Source: a virus. From it: 21,188 nucleotides of DNA. The DNA lies in the IMG/VR virus record IMGVR_UViG_3300025085_000236, positions 1 to 21,188 of that record. The stretch is one strand, 5' to 3'. Below the pieces are notes generated by a model, which saw nothing but the letters and a program-made list of their open reading frames with translations, did no database searches and had not been told where the DNA came from. The position numbers were made by a program, and so were the translations under genes. Positions 6,459 to 12,553 of this stretch are shown here, one piece after another; the stretch's first letter is position 1; the number at the start of each line of letters is the position of its first letter.

Positions 6459-6619
6459 TCGTGTGCGTCCCATGGATAACATTCAGGCGTTGATTCCTTC
6501 ATTACCTCAATCAACTCTACCTTAAAAGCATTTGAGATATTCTCGTTTGCTTTCATTCTTAGAATGATTGCGTCAGCTTGTTGGCAGGTGAGTGATGTAT
6601 AGAATAATAGTTCTAGCAT
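6455..6619 (-). CDS. 54-aa conserved cyanophage-type small protein
   Basis: A 54-residue product starting 'MLELLFYTSLTCQQADAII' and ending 'STPECYPWDAHD'. The hydrophobic start, then 'A.II.RM..NE', then a short helix before a Cys-Tyr-x-Trp-Asp ending, is a layout I recognise from many cyanophages as a protein of unknown function. Upstream are a CGGAG ribosome site, a structured leader and a clear promoter (6685-6713), so it is the first gene of its own small operon. Two cysteines (12 and 47) are present. No domain assignment is offered. Confidence 0.72.
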   Translation of the reverse strand: MLELLFYTSLTCQQADAIILRMKANENISNAFKVELIEVMKESTPECYPWDAHD

Positions 6620-6676
6620 GGGATGAACGGCTCCGTTCCGCGACTTACTTGCGTCCCACCCAAGAGTGGGATGAAC
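6620..6676 (-). promoter_or_regulatory. Structured 5' leader with direct repeat
   Basis: The leader between the promoter at 6685-6713 and ATG 6619 contains a stem CCCAC/GTGGG near 6654-6669, an AACGG-AG-CCGTT inverted repeat next to the ribosome site (6625-6636), and an 11-bp repeat CGTTCATCCCA found at both ends (6619-6629 and 6667-6677). This is more structure than a normal short leader shows. Confidence 0.5.
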
Positions 6677-6696
6677 GTATGGTAATTATACCATAC
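6677..6696 (-). promoter_or_regulatory. Palindromic operator-like site over the -10 box
   Basis: A perfect inverted repeat with 8-bp arms GTATGGTA and TACCATAC around a 4-bp centre. The -10 TATAAT of the minus-strand promoter (6685-6690) lies across its centre, the position expected for a repressor operator. No repressor gene is evident in the window. Confidence 0.45.
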
Positions 6697-6713
6697 TTTA
6701 TTTATGGTCGCAA
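6685..6713 (-). promoter_or_regulatory. Sigma70 promoter of the small-gene operon
   Basis: Minus strand: -35 TTGCGA (6708-6713), 17-bp spacer, -10 TATAAT (6685-6690) with TGG before it (extended -10). An ATAAATA late-type box (6699-6705) lies inside the spacer, so early and late control may be combined here. Confidence 0.75.
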
Positions 6714-6714
6714 G

Positions 6715-6984
6715 TCAACTTCCAGATAGGTAAAATGAATCTCCTCTCGCATGACAAACTCTCTTGACCTGTGCGTCATAGACAGGAACTGTTCCAGCAC
6801 CAGTAATTAAATTCTTGGCAAAATCAAATGCTTCTTTGAATCTACCAAACTTATACACATCGTCATAAGTTTTAGCAGATACGAGAACACCATCCTTCCT
6901 CCATGTCTTCATCGTATGCCAGACTGTAGGTTCAGATAGTTTGCGATAGAAAATACACCAATTACCTTTTTGATTTGCACTCAT
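6715..6984 (-). CDS. Hypothetical protein (89 aa)
   Basis: An 89-residue protein, start in an ATGA overlap with the preceding stop. It opens 'MSANQKGNWCIFYRKLSEPT' and contains 'YKFGRFKEAFDFAKNL' and 'VPVYDAQVKRVCHARGDSFY'. It looks like a small alpha/beta domain with two cysteines, and I do not recognise a family. It is the third gene of the operon beginning at 7651. Its end lies just upstream of the promoter at 6685-6713. Confidence 0.65.
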   Translation of the reverse strand: MSANQKGNWCIFYRKLSEPTVWHTMKTWRKDGVLVSAKTYDDVYKFGRFKEAFDFAKNLITGAGTVPVYDAQVKRVCHARGDSFYLSGS

Positions 6985-7238
6985 TTGCTTTTCTTGTTAG
7001 GATTTTGCCAGAGTTTAGGATTAGCTCTACCCTCTGTTTGTTTCATACTAATCACATTATGATACTTGTCCCAGTAATGGTCAAATATTTCTACTTGTTT
7101 AGCAGATATAGCAATGTCATATTGAACACTACCTTCAACATCATACTCAATAATATAAGCAGTGCATGGTAGTGACGTATCTTTTGCTAATTCAGGATCA
7201 CAATTTTCATGAAGTAAATTCAAGAGCGACCTCCCCAT
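6981..7238 (-). CDS. Hypothetical protein (85 aa)
   Basis: An 85-residue protein overlapping the upstream gene by 19 nt and the downstream gene by 4 nt (ATGA). It starts 'MGRSLLNLLHENCDPELA' and has an alternating beta-like stretch ('CTAYIIEYDVEGSVQYDIAI') followed by a helix ('EIFDHYWDKYHN') and a basic C-terminus. No known domain is recognised. The tight overlaps on both sides argue that it is a translated member of the operon. Confidence 0.66.
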   Translation of the reverse strand: MGRSLLNLLHENCDPELAKDTSLPCTAYIIEYDVEGSVQYDIAISAKQVEIFDHYWDKYHNVISMKQTEGRANPKLWQNPNKKSK

Positions 7239-7651
7239 TGAATCTGGGGATACGCTTCTTCAACACATTGCTTTGTGATCTTCCAACGCTTACCGATCTT
7301 TTTATCTTTCATTAAACATAACACTTCTGCTTCTCCTTGATGGAGACCTTCGAGAAGTTGAATGAATAAGGTTTCGCGACGATTTTGTGATACATTCGCT
7401 CCACCTTTAAAGAAGAGATAAAGTTTACGATACTCATGAACAAGTTTCGTATGCTCTGTCTCTTCTGGTGCTTCATTCTTTTCATAAGGAACTTCACCTT
7501 CTGGAAGCATAGAAATAATGCTCTCATCAAAGTTGGCAATTAGAATTTGCCTGAGTGCTGGAGAGTTATGCTCCACCAAAAGTTTAATTTTTTGTGCCTT
7601 AGTTTTAGCGTTGCTTATTTTTTGCAGCACTTCATTCAGTAATAATTGCAT
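7220..7651 (-). CDS. Conserved T4-like phage protein (DUF6433-like)
   Basis: A 143-residue protein. The N-terminal helix 'LQKISNAKTKAQKIKLLVEH', then 'SPALRQILIANFDESI..LPEGEVPY', then 'HEYRKLYLFFKGG' and 'SQNRRETLFIQLLEGLHQGEAEVLCLMKDKKI' match a conserved protein family of T4-like phages that I know as DUF6433. It has no established function. It heads a three-gene operon and has a late-type box 23 nt upstream of the start codon. The DUF number is from memory and should be treated as tentative. Confidence 0.68.
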   Translation of the reverse strand: MQLLLNEVLQKISNAKTKAQKIKLLVEHNSPALRQILIANFDESIISMLPEGEVPYEKNEAPEETEHTKLVHEYRKLYLFFKGGANVSQNRRETLFIQLLEGLHQGEAEVLCLMKDKKIGKRWKITKQCVEEAYPQIQWGGRS

Positions 7652-7673
7652 GACCTAATTAATATCATAAGTG

Positions 7674-7680
7674 TATTTAT
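7674..7680 (-). promoter_or_regulatory. Late-type box ATAAATA
   Basis: ATAAATA on the minus strand, overlapping the stop codon of the upstream membrane-protein gene and 23 nt before ATG 7651. It is well placed to drive the DUF6433-like operon late in infection. Confidence 0.55.
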
Positions 7681-7901
7681 TCTTCCTCAAGTTCCTCTTC
7701 ATCTACAAAGCGAACTGACAGAAGTTCTTCGTTGATCCATTGACCGTCTCCGTCTAACATTTCTGGATGGATGTTGTCTTCTTGCATACGATACATGTAC
7801 TCATGGAGTTTTTCGTTTGCTGTCCACCCAGCAATCACACCAACACATAAAAATATAAAGGAAACAGTTGCTGAGAAATAAACAATGGTTGCTTGCGTCA
7901 T
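7677..7901 (-). CDS. Small single-pass membrane protein (74 aa)
   Basis: A 74-residue protein with one clear transmembrane helix at the N-terminus (residues about 4-26, 'ATIVYFSATVSFIFLCVGVI'), then 'GWTANEKLHEYMYRMQED' and a very acidic end ('FVDEEELEEE'). ATG 7901 is chosen because GGAG lies 8 nt upstream; a GTG at 7937 is open but would overlap the preceding 45-aa gene. The protein is probably anchored with its acidic tail in the cytoplasm. The function is unknown. It follows glutaredoxin and a 45-aa basic protein in one transcription unit. Confidence 0.7.
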   Translation of the reverse strand: MTQATIVYFSATVSFIFLCVGVIAGWTANEKLHEYMYRMQEDNIHPEMLDGDGQWINEELLSVRFVDEEELEEE

Positions 7902-7915
7902 TGGTTCAACTCCAA

Positions 7916-8053
7916 TTAAATTTGTTTGCTGTCCCACAAAAGTTCAAAGTTGAAATAGACTCTTCGCTTTAGTAGGGTAAAAAACCTAGTGATAGCGATA
8001 CCTTTTGATGGGGGTTTCGCTTCTTCCTTTTCTGCCTTCGCCCCCCGAAGCAT
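7916..8053 (-). CDS. 45-aa basic protein
   Basis: A short gene filling the gap between glutaredoxin and the membrane protein. The 45-residue product begins 'MLRGAKAEKEEAKPPSKGIA' and continues 'ITRFFTLLKRRVYFNFELLW', a basic amphipathic segment that could lie on a membrane. A late-type box (8068-8074) and an AAGG ribosome site lie upstream. The stop is 14 nt before the next start, with that gene's ribosome site in between, which is the spacing expected for a real gene. No family is recognised. Confidence 0.55.
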   Translation of the reverse strand: MLRGAKAEKEEAKPPSKGIAITRFFTLLKRRVYFNFELLWDSKQI

Positions 8054-8067
8054 TAGTTCTATGCCTT

Positions 8068-8074
8068 TATTTAT
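8068..8074 (-). promoter_or_regulatory. Late-type box ATAAATA
   Basis: ATAAATA on the minus strand, 15 nt upstream of ATG 8053 and 12 nt after the glutaredoxin stop. It fits a late promoter for the 45-aa protein and the membrane protein that follows. Confidence 0.5.
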
Positions 8075-8085
8075 TTTAAGATCTT

Positions 8086-8331
8086 TCACTTTTTTGGTGC
8101 AGAGACTAATCCATTTTCCAATAAGAATTTAGCGGTCTCTACCAAACCACCAATTTCTTTCCCATCTACAATAACATAAGGAAAAGAACTTGCTTCAGGA
8201 TAATCAACACGAAGTTCATCTCCATTACTACACAACTGTTCATCATAATCAGTGATGTTCGCACGTTCAAAGAGTTGCTTCAACTTACTACAGTAAGAAC
8301 ACCCTGGTGTAGAATAAACTTTAATCTTCAT
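8086..8331 (-). CDS. grx: Glutaredoxin
   Basis: An 81-residue glutaredoxin. The active site is C11-S-Y-C14 in 'VYSTPGCSYC'. The cis-proline is at 51 ('SFPYVIVDG') and the glutathione-binding Gly-Gly at 61-62 ('IGGLVE'). It would reduce disulfides with glutathione and could feed ribonucleotide reductase, which cyanomyoviruses usually carry elsewhere. The start at 8331 is chosen because it overlaps the purM stop as ATGA and has GGAAAA upstream; an in-frame start 21 nt earlier is less likely. It is co-transcribed with purM. Confidence 0.9.
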   Translation of the reverse strand: MKIKVYSTPGCSYCSKLKQLFERANITDYDEQLCSNGDELRVDYPEASSFPYVIVDGKEIGGLVETAKFLLENGLVSAPKK

Positions 8332-9257
8332 TGTACTTTTCCAATAACCCAAGACATCATACCATAAGGTGTGTCAGAAATCAAGGTCTGAGTTAGTTCT
8401 GCTACCTCAGGTGGCACAACTAAACAGAATCCAATACCAAGATTGAATACATTACGCATCTCTTCTTCAGAAATGTCTCCTGCCTCCTGGATCTTGGTGA
8501 AGAGTTCTGGTCTCTCCCAAGCAGAATAGTCAACGTCAACGGTGAGACCCCTTGGAAGGCATCTTGGGAGGTTCTCAGGGAGTCCCCCTCCAGTGATATG
8601 TGCCATGCCTAGGATAGGAACTTCATCCAACAGGTGTTGGATCAAACCAGAGTAGATGGTAGTTGGAACCAACAGCTCAGGCATCTCTTTATAGAAGATA
8701 TAATTTCTCCACAGCATATCATTGACAAGAGTGTATCCATTACTATGAAGACCACTGCTCTCAATACCAATGACTACATCACCTTCTCTGATGTTACTAC
8801 CATCAACAATATCATTCTTCTCTACAATACCAGTACAGAAACCAGCAAGATCATAATCAGTTGCTCTGTAATGCTCTGCAGTTTCTCCACCTAGGAGCTC
8901 CATACCAGTAAGTTCACATGCCTTGACGACTCCATGCACGATTTCACTTACATTAGCATCAAGAGATTTAGTAGAGATATAGTCTAAAAAATATAATGGT
9001 TTAGCGCCAGAACATATAATGTCATTGACGCACATAGCAACGAGATCCTGACCAATAGTGGAGTAATCACGAGCAATCCTACAGATATTAATTTTAGTTC
9101 CGACACCATCAGCACCAGATACCAACACAGGTTTCTCATATCCTGATGGAATCTCCATCATTCCATTGAACCCACCAATACTAGGTGCCATCACCTTAAG
9201 ATATTCTACAAAGGATCTACCCTTTTGAATGTCAACGCCTGCAGTTTTGTAGTCCAT
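8328..9257 (-). CDS. purM: Phosphoribosylformylglycinamidine cyclo-ligase (AIR synthetase) PurM
   Basis: A 309-residue PurM, which closes the imidazole ring of AIR from FGAM using ATP in de novo purine synthesis. Family landmarks: 'YKTAGVDI' at the N-terminus, 'GADGVGTK' (48-55), 'DLVAMCVNDI' (71-80), 'GGETAEHY' (123-130), 'SSGLHSNGY' (167-175) and 'HITGGGLPENLPR' in the C-terminal half. It is somewhat shorter than the bacterial enzyme (about 345 residues) but has both domains. PurC, a later step of the same pathway, is encoded 0.7 kb upstream in the same orientation, so the pair should raise purine supply during infection. Confidence 0.95.
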   Translation of the reverse strand: MDYKTAGVDIQKGRSFVEYLKVMAPSIGGFNGMMEIPSGYEKPVLVSGADGVGTKINICRIARDYSTIGQDLVAMCVNDIICSGAKPLYFLDYISTKSLDANVSEIVHGVVKACELTGMELLGGETAEHYRATDYDLAGFCTGIVEKNDIVDGSNIREGDVVIGIESSGLHSNGYTLVNDMLWRNYIFYKEMPELLVPTTIYSGLIQHLLDEVPILGMAHITGGGLPENLPRCLPRGLTVDVDYSAWERPELFTKIQEAGDISEEEMRNVFNLGIGFCLVVPPEVAELTQTLISDTPYGMMSWVIGKVQ

Positions 9258-9427
9258 TAGTCTCTACCTAAACGAATGTATAATGTAATGAGTGATTGTG
9301 AGATTAGATCACAGGAATATGTGAATCCAATTTTGTCTTCCTTATCCCAGTGTTCTCTTTGACTTTTAAGAATAGCAGAAAACTCTTTGATCTTAGCCCG
9401 CATTTCTTCTTTTGATAACTTATCCAA
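9257..9427 (-). CDS. Small helical protein, probable TTG start
   Basis: A protein of about 56 residues before purM. The frame is open to a TTG at 9454, but TTG 9427 has a good ribosome site (GGGAG, 6 nt upstream) and overlaps the previous stop by only 8 nt, so I prefer it; ATG 9403 is a shorter alternative. The sequence is helical and charged ('SKEEMRAKIKEFSAILKSQR', 'SCDLISQSLITLYIRLGRD'). The stop overlaps the purM start (TAATG), indicating translational coupling. No family is recognised. Confidence 0.55.
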   Translation of the reverse strand: MDKLSKEEMRAKIKEFSAILKSQREHWDKEDKIGFTYSCDLISQSLITLYIRLGRD

Positions 9428-9692
9428 TGATTTCTCCCGTAATAATACCGTCAAGTCGTTTTAGTTTCCATACAATGTAGTCCATGGTAGGGACACACTG
9501 GGGATTCCACCCAGCAAAAGTAGTGTGTTCTCCACTTGGAATCTGCCAACAGGGAGCATCATCATTCTCAAGGTCTAATGATTCTCTATAAGCATCATCA
9601 CCAAGTAGAACACATGCTCTCTCTGCTTGATTCAAACTACCGAAACAAGCAAATCCATTCTTCTTAATCTCCTCAGGGATTTCATGTTTCAT
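9420..9692 (-). CDS. Hypothetical protein (90 aa)
   Basis: A 90-residue protein starting in an ATGA overlap with the upstream gene. It has 'MKHEIPEEIKKNGFACFGSL', 'AERACVLLGDDAYRESLD' and a Trp/Pro/Cys segment 'CWQIPSGEHTTFAGWNPQC', with four cysteines in all. It may be a compact globular domain. I cannot assign a family. It sits between purC and purM in a run of overlapping genes. Confidence 0.65.
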   Translation of the reverse strand: MKHEIPEEIKKNGFACFGSLNQAERACVLLGDDAYRESLDLENDDAPCWQIPSGEHTTFAGWNPQCVPTMDYIVWKLKRLDGIITGEIIG

Positions 9693-9928
9693 TCTAATAC
9701 AATTTCAACTTCTTCATCAAGTTCCCAAGAATCTTCACCCTCAAGATACTTCTCTAGCTTACCAACTAATTCTGATGGAAACTCATCAACAAACATTCCC
9801 CATGTTCCTGTTTCCACAGGATCGGGTTCCCAAGTAGATACTTTCACATCCTCATATTCAGAAAAAATAAACTCAACAATATTTGTTTGGTCGTCTTCAG
9901 TTTGACAGTAAATTTTAAGATCGTTCAT
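9689..9928 (-). CDS. Acidic hypothetical protein (79 aa)
   Basis: A 79-residue, strongly acidic protein directly after purC, joined to it by an ATGA overlap. It begins 'MNDLKIYCQTEDDQTNIVEF' with alternating hydrophobic residues suggesting beta strands, then 'GTWGMFVDEFPSELVGKLEK' and an acidic end ('DEEVEIVLE'). Small acidic phage proteins sometimes act as DNA mimics or inhibitors, but nothing specific supports that here. Probably translated together with PurC. Confidence 0.65.
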   Translation of the reverse strand: MNDLKIYCQTEDDQTNIVEFIFSEYEDVKVSTWEPDPVETGTWGMFVDEFPSELVGKLEKYLEGEDSWELDEEVEIVLE

Positions 9929-10623
9929 TGAATAGCAAGAGGTTGTAGTCGGTCAAGGATCTCACGATAAGCAGGTACGATATCACCTTCATCATTTCTG
10001 AATAGATCTTTATCAAAGCGTTCATCACCACCAATCTTCCACAGTCTCATACTATCAGGACTGATCTCATCAGCAAGTAGCAACTCACCATGTGCGGTGT
10101 ATCCATACTCAACCTTAAAATCCACAAGGTCAATACCTAAGATGTAGAACAATGAACGAAGGATGTCATTGATACGTAGAGTCATCTCAATAAAAGGTTC
10201 TGGATCATGTCCCATTAGTTTTACACGATCCTTTGTAAGTAGAGGGTCGTGCTTACTATCATCCTTCAGAAAGAACTCAACAATAGGATGAGGTAGTGAA
10301 TAACCTTCACGAAGAGTTGTCTCACGGACAATAGATCCAGCAGCACGGTTCCTACAAATAACTTCCAGAGGAACAATGTCTACTTTCCTACAGATCATTT
10401 TATTAGCACCAACCATATTGATGTAATGAGTTGGGATAAGTTCTTTGGCAAGTTTCTCAAAGATAAGAGCAGAGATACTACAGCAGAGGGATCCTTTTCC
10501 TAAAGGATGATCAACCATCTCGCCATTACCTGCTGTCACTCTATCATGATACTCAATGATGACACGATCAGCGTCATCACCAGCATACACAGTTTTGACC
10601 TTGCCTTCTACGATTACTTCCAT
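9925..10623 (-). CDS. purC: SAICAR synthetase PurC
   Basis: A 232-residue phosphoribosylaminoimidazole-succinocarboxamide synthase, joining aspartate to CAIR with ATP. It begins 'MEVIVEGKVKTVYAGDD', the usual PurC start with the 'GK.K.VY' nucleotide loop. Signature regions are 'PLEVICRNRAAGS' (85-97) and 'LLADEISPDSMRLW' (182-195). Length is normal for the family. The ATG at 10623 is chosen by the family N-terminus; upstream in-frame codons contain the promoter. There is no obvious ribosome site, and the leader from the promoter at 10648-10676 would be only about 18 nt. Confidence 0.95.
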   Translation of the reverse strand: MEVIVEGKVKTVYAGDDADRVIIEYHDRVTAGNGEMVDHPLGKGSLCCSISALIFEKLAKELIPTHYINMVGANKMICRKVDIVPLEVICRNRAAGSIVRETTLREGYSLPHPIVEFFLKDDSKHDPLLTKDRVKLMGHDPEPFIEMTLRINDILRSLFYILGIDLVDFKVEYGYTAHGELLLADEISPDSMRLWKIGGDERFDKDLFRNDEGDIVPAYREILDRLQPLAIQ

Positions 10624-10647
10624 AAAAATGAGGCGTTTAACTTTCAC

Positions 10648-10676
10648 AGTATACAATAAAAAACCACCCCCGTCAA
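10648..10676 (-). promoter_or_regulatory. Sigma70 promoter of purC
   Basis: Minus strand: -35 TTGACG (10671-10676), 17-bp spacer, -10 TATACT (10648-10653). The -35 lies in the loop of a terminator hairpin and overlaps the stop codon of the upstream microprotein. Confidence 0.8.
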
Positions 10677-10687
10677 GCAGAGGTGGT
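10658..10687 (-). terminator. Terminator overlapping the purC promoter
   Basis: Minus strand: stem ACCACC (10682-10687) with GGTGGT (10663-10668), a 13-nt loop, then a run of T (10658-10663). It would end transcripts from the psbD side before purC. Confidence 0.6.
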
Positions 10688-10750
10688 CGGTCTAGGAGGT
10701 GGTCTGAATGGGCAATCGCGACACCCAGCACCACAACATCCTCTACTCAT
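10673..10750 (-). CDS. 25-aa cysteine-rich microprotein, DUF5522-like motif
   Basis: A 25-residue frame starting at ATG 10750 (8-nt overlap with the previous gene's end) and reading MSRGCC-GAGC-RDCPF followed by a Pro/Arg tail. The CC-x-x-G-C-x-x-C-P-(F/Y) spacing resembles the cysteine motif at the end of DUF5522 proteins in bacteria, which is likely metal-binding. No strong ribosome site is visible, so coupling to the upstream gene is the probable translation mode. The cysteine pattern is too ordered to dismiss, but the length and lack of independent support keep confidence moderate. Confidence 0.5.
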   Translation of the reverse strand: MSRGCCGAGCRDCPFRPPPRPTTSA

Positions 10751-10964
10751 GTTCATTAAAGTGATTATTAATAACTTCAATACGCTCATCTTCATGAGCA
10801 ATGATATCTAGTTGTTCCTGAATAGCAGCAAGCACATCAGGGTGCTCACCAATACCTACAGGATTGTGTAGGTATACTTCTATGTTTGCTTTTGCTTTGG
10901 CAATACTACCTAGAGCATCAGCAACTAGAGCATCCAACATTTTTTGGCGAAGATTGCAAGACAT
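10743..10964 (-). CDS. Conserved cyanophage hypothetical protein (73 aa)
   Basis: A 73-residue helical protein: 'MSCNLRQKMLDALVADALGS', 'AKANIEVYLHNPVGIGEHPD', 'LAAIQEQLDIIAHEDERIEV'. The pattern is one I associate with cyanomyoviruses, where it is annotated without function. It probably folds as a helical bundle or coiled-coil dimer. A late-type box (10984-10990) lies 20 nt before its ATG. Its 3' end overlaps the start of the cysteine-rich microprotein. Confidence 0.72.
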   Translation of the reverse strand: MSCNLRQKMLDALVADALGSIAKAKANIEVYLHNPVGIGEHPDVLAAIQEQLDIIAHEDERIEVINNHFNEHE

Positions 10965-10982
10965 AATAATTTCAGATTTGTT

Positions 10983-11189
10983 TTATTTATTGTAGAGATC
11001 TTCCAGTTTTTCTCTGGATAAATCTACATACATCAATTCCTCACCTGCTTGTGGTGCTTCTGGATGACGTGGTTTGGGTGTATTCATCTCTACTTTAATA
11101 GATTGAATATTAGCCCACATCATAGCGAAAGCACCACCAGCAATAAGAGCGAAGCATATGAAGTATAGTGTAACTTCAAATTGATTCAC
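10983..11189 (-). CDS. Small membrane protein after psbD (68 aa), GTG start
   Basis: A 68-residue protein starting with GTG in a GTGA overlap with the psbD stop; AGAGG lies 9 nt upstream, inside the psbD end. One transmembrane helix spans residues about 5-27 ('[20 protein letters not shown]'), followed by a Pro-rich linker ('[18 protein letters not shown]') and a short charged tail. Coupling to psbD means it is made with D2. It may therefore act in the thylakoid membrane, but no known photosystem subunit is recognisable. Confidence 0.7.
   Translation of the reverse strand: MNQFEVTLYFICFALIAGGAFAMMWANIQSIKVEMNTPKPRHPEAPQAGEELMYVDLSREKLEDLYNK
10984..10990 (-). promoter_or_regulatory. Late-type box ATAAATA
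   Basis: ATAAATA on the minus strand, overlapping the end of the post-psbD membrane gene and 20 nt upstream of ATG 10964. It fits a late promoter for the 73-aa protein. Confidence 0.5.
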
Positions 11190-12241
11190 AGTGCGTTGCC
11201 TCTGGGCAATACTTCCTCAGGGAAGATAAAGTTTTCGTGTGGTTGATCGGCAGGTGCCAACCATGCACGTAGTCCTTCATTCAATAGGATGTTCTTAGTG
11301 TAGAAGGTCTCAAATTCTGGATCTTCTGCTGCTCTGATCTCTTGACTCACGAAATCGTAAGCACGAAGATTAAGAGCAAGACCAATAATGCCAATAGAGG
11401 AGACCCAAAGACCCATAACAGGCACAAACAACATGAAGAAATGAAGCCAACGCTTGTTAGAAAACGCAATACCGAAGATCTGCGACCAGAAGCGGTTTGC
11501 AGTGACCATAGAGTAAGTCTCCTCCTCTTGAGTTGAATCAAACGCCTTAAAGGTATTTGCTTGTTCTCCATCTTCATATAAAGTATTCTCCACTGTGACA
11601 CCATGGATTGCTGACAGCAATGCTCCACCTAGTATACCAGCAACTCCCATCATATGGAAGGGGTTGAGGGTCCAGTTGTGGAATCCCTGAAGGAACAGCA
11701 GGAACCTGAAGATCGCCGCGACACCAAAGGACGGCGCGAAAAACCAAGAGGACTGTCCCAAAGGATAGATGAGGAAAACACTGACGAATACAGCAATAGG
11801 ACCAGAAAAAGCAATCGCATTGTAAGGTCTGATACCAATCAGGCGAGCAAGTTCAAATTGCCTAAGCATGAAACCAATGAGAGCGAAGGCACCGTGGAGA
11901 GCCACGAAATTCCAGAGTCCCCCAAGTTGGCACCACCGCTGGAAATTCCCCTGAGACTCAGGACCCCAAAGTAGCAGAAGAGAATGACCCATAGCGTCAG
12001 CAGGCGTCGAGACAGCTGCCGTAAGAAAGTTAGCACCTTCAAGATAGGAAGAAGCAAGACCGTGGGTGTACCAACTCGTAACAAAAGCTGTGCCAGTAAG
12101 CCAACCGCCAATGGCAAGATAAGCAGTGGGAAGAAGTAGGAGTCCAGACCAACCCACAAAGACAAAGCGATCCCGTTTAACCCAGTCGTCCAAGACATCG
12201 AACCACCCCCGTGTTGGTGTTGTTAGTGTACTTGTTGTCAT
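11186..12241 (-). CDS. psbD: Photosystem II D2 protein
   Basis: A full-length 351-residue D2, one residue shorter than the usual cyanobacterial protein. Functional residues are kept (numbers one lower than standard): redox-active Tyr159 in 'LIYPLGQSS', His188 in 'FHNW', chlorophyll ligand His196 in 'NPFHMMG' and iron ligand His213 in '[10 protein letters not shown]'. It pairs with D1 in the PSII reaction centre and was acquired from a cyanobacterial host. It lies downstream of psbA with a small membrane-protein gene between them, and it keeps photosynthesis running while host D1/D2 synthesis falls. AAGG lies about 10 nt before the start. Confidence 0.98.
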   Translation of the reverse strand: MTTSTLTTPTRGWFDVLDDWVKRDRFVFVGWSGLLLLPTAYLAIGGWLTGTAFVTSWYTHGLASSYLEGANFLTAAVSTPADAMGHSLLLLWGPESQGNFQRWCQLGGLWNFVALHGAFALIGFMLRQFELARLIGIRPYNAIAFSGPIAVFVSVFLIYPLGQSSWFFAPSFGVAAIFRFLLFLQGFHNWTLNPFHMMGVAGILGGALLSAIHGVTVENTLYEDGEQANTFKAFDSTQEEETYSMVTANRFWSQIFGIAFSNKRWLHFFMLFVPVMGLWVSSIGIIGLALNLRAYDFVSQEIRAAEDPEFETFYTKNILLNEGLRAWLAPADQPHENFIFPEEVLPRGNAL

Positions 12242-12253
12242 TTATTTTTTACC

Positions 12254-12484
12254 TTAGTTATTAAGTTCCAAAAAGAATTTTGTTTGATCTACTGGCAATT
12301 TTGATGCCGGATCGTAGATAGATGAATCGCCATAAGTTTTGTGGTCTTTGTATCCAACCATACGACCTTTCGTATTTTGAAGTGCTGCCATCATAGCAAT
12401 GATGAGAAAGATTGCTGGTGGTCCTATGATAAGGGCACCACCGATCACGTAGTAAGTAAGCAGTTCGATTAGGTCAGTAGACAT
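12254..12484 (-). CDS. Membrane protein between psbA and psbD (76 aa)
   Basis: A 76-residue protein with one long hydrophobic helix (residues about 8-35, 'LTYYVIGGALIIGPPAIFLI' continuing to 'AMMAAL'), broken by Gly-Pro-Pro, and a polar C-terminal half ending in Asn-Asn. Psb-like small subunits were considered, but none matches. Its position inside the psbA-psbD unit suggests a thylakoid location. A terminator (12501-12530) separates it from psbA, so it depends on read-through or on the weak promoter near 12533. Confidence 0.68.
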   Translation of the reverse strand: MSTDLIELLTYYVIGGALIIGPPAIFLIIAMMAALQNTKGRMVGYKDHKTYGDSSIYDPASKLPVDQTKFFLELNN

Positions 12485-12500
12485 AAAACTTTACAATAAT

Positions 12501-12530
12501 GAAGAAAAGAAAAGGGGTCCGAAGACCCCT
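12501..12530 (-). terminator. psbA terminator
   Basis: Minus strand: a perfect 7-bp stem AGGGGTC/GACCCCT closed by a stable TTCG tetraloop, followed by a T-rich run (TTTCTTTTCTTC). It lies 24 nt after the psbA stop. Confidence 0.85.
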
Positions 12531-12532
12531 GA

Positions 12533-12538
12533 ATTATA
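12533..12538 (-). promoter_or_regulatory. Possible extended -10 promoter for the psbD unit
   Basis: TATAAT preceded by TGG on the minus strand, between the psbA stop and its terminator. The -35 (TTGGTT) is weak. Transcription would begin inside the hairpin, so the resulting RNA might escape termination. This is tentative. Confidence 0.35.
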
Positions 12539-12553
12539 CCACAGGTTGAGTGA

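Noticed and set aside
6280-6525. Plus-strand open frame of 81 codons
   Set aside because: It lies antisense to two better-supported small minus-strand genes (6246-6413 and 6455-6619), has no ribosome site, and its composition looks like non-coding translation.
11342-12198. Several open frames within psbD on both strands
   Set aside because: These are shadows of the highly constrained, GC-richer psbD coding sequence; none has a ribosome site or recognisable product.
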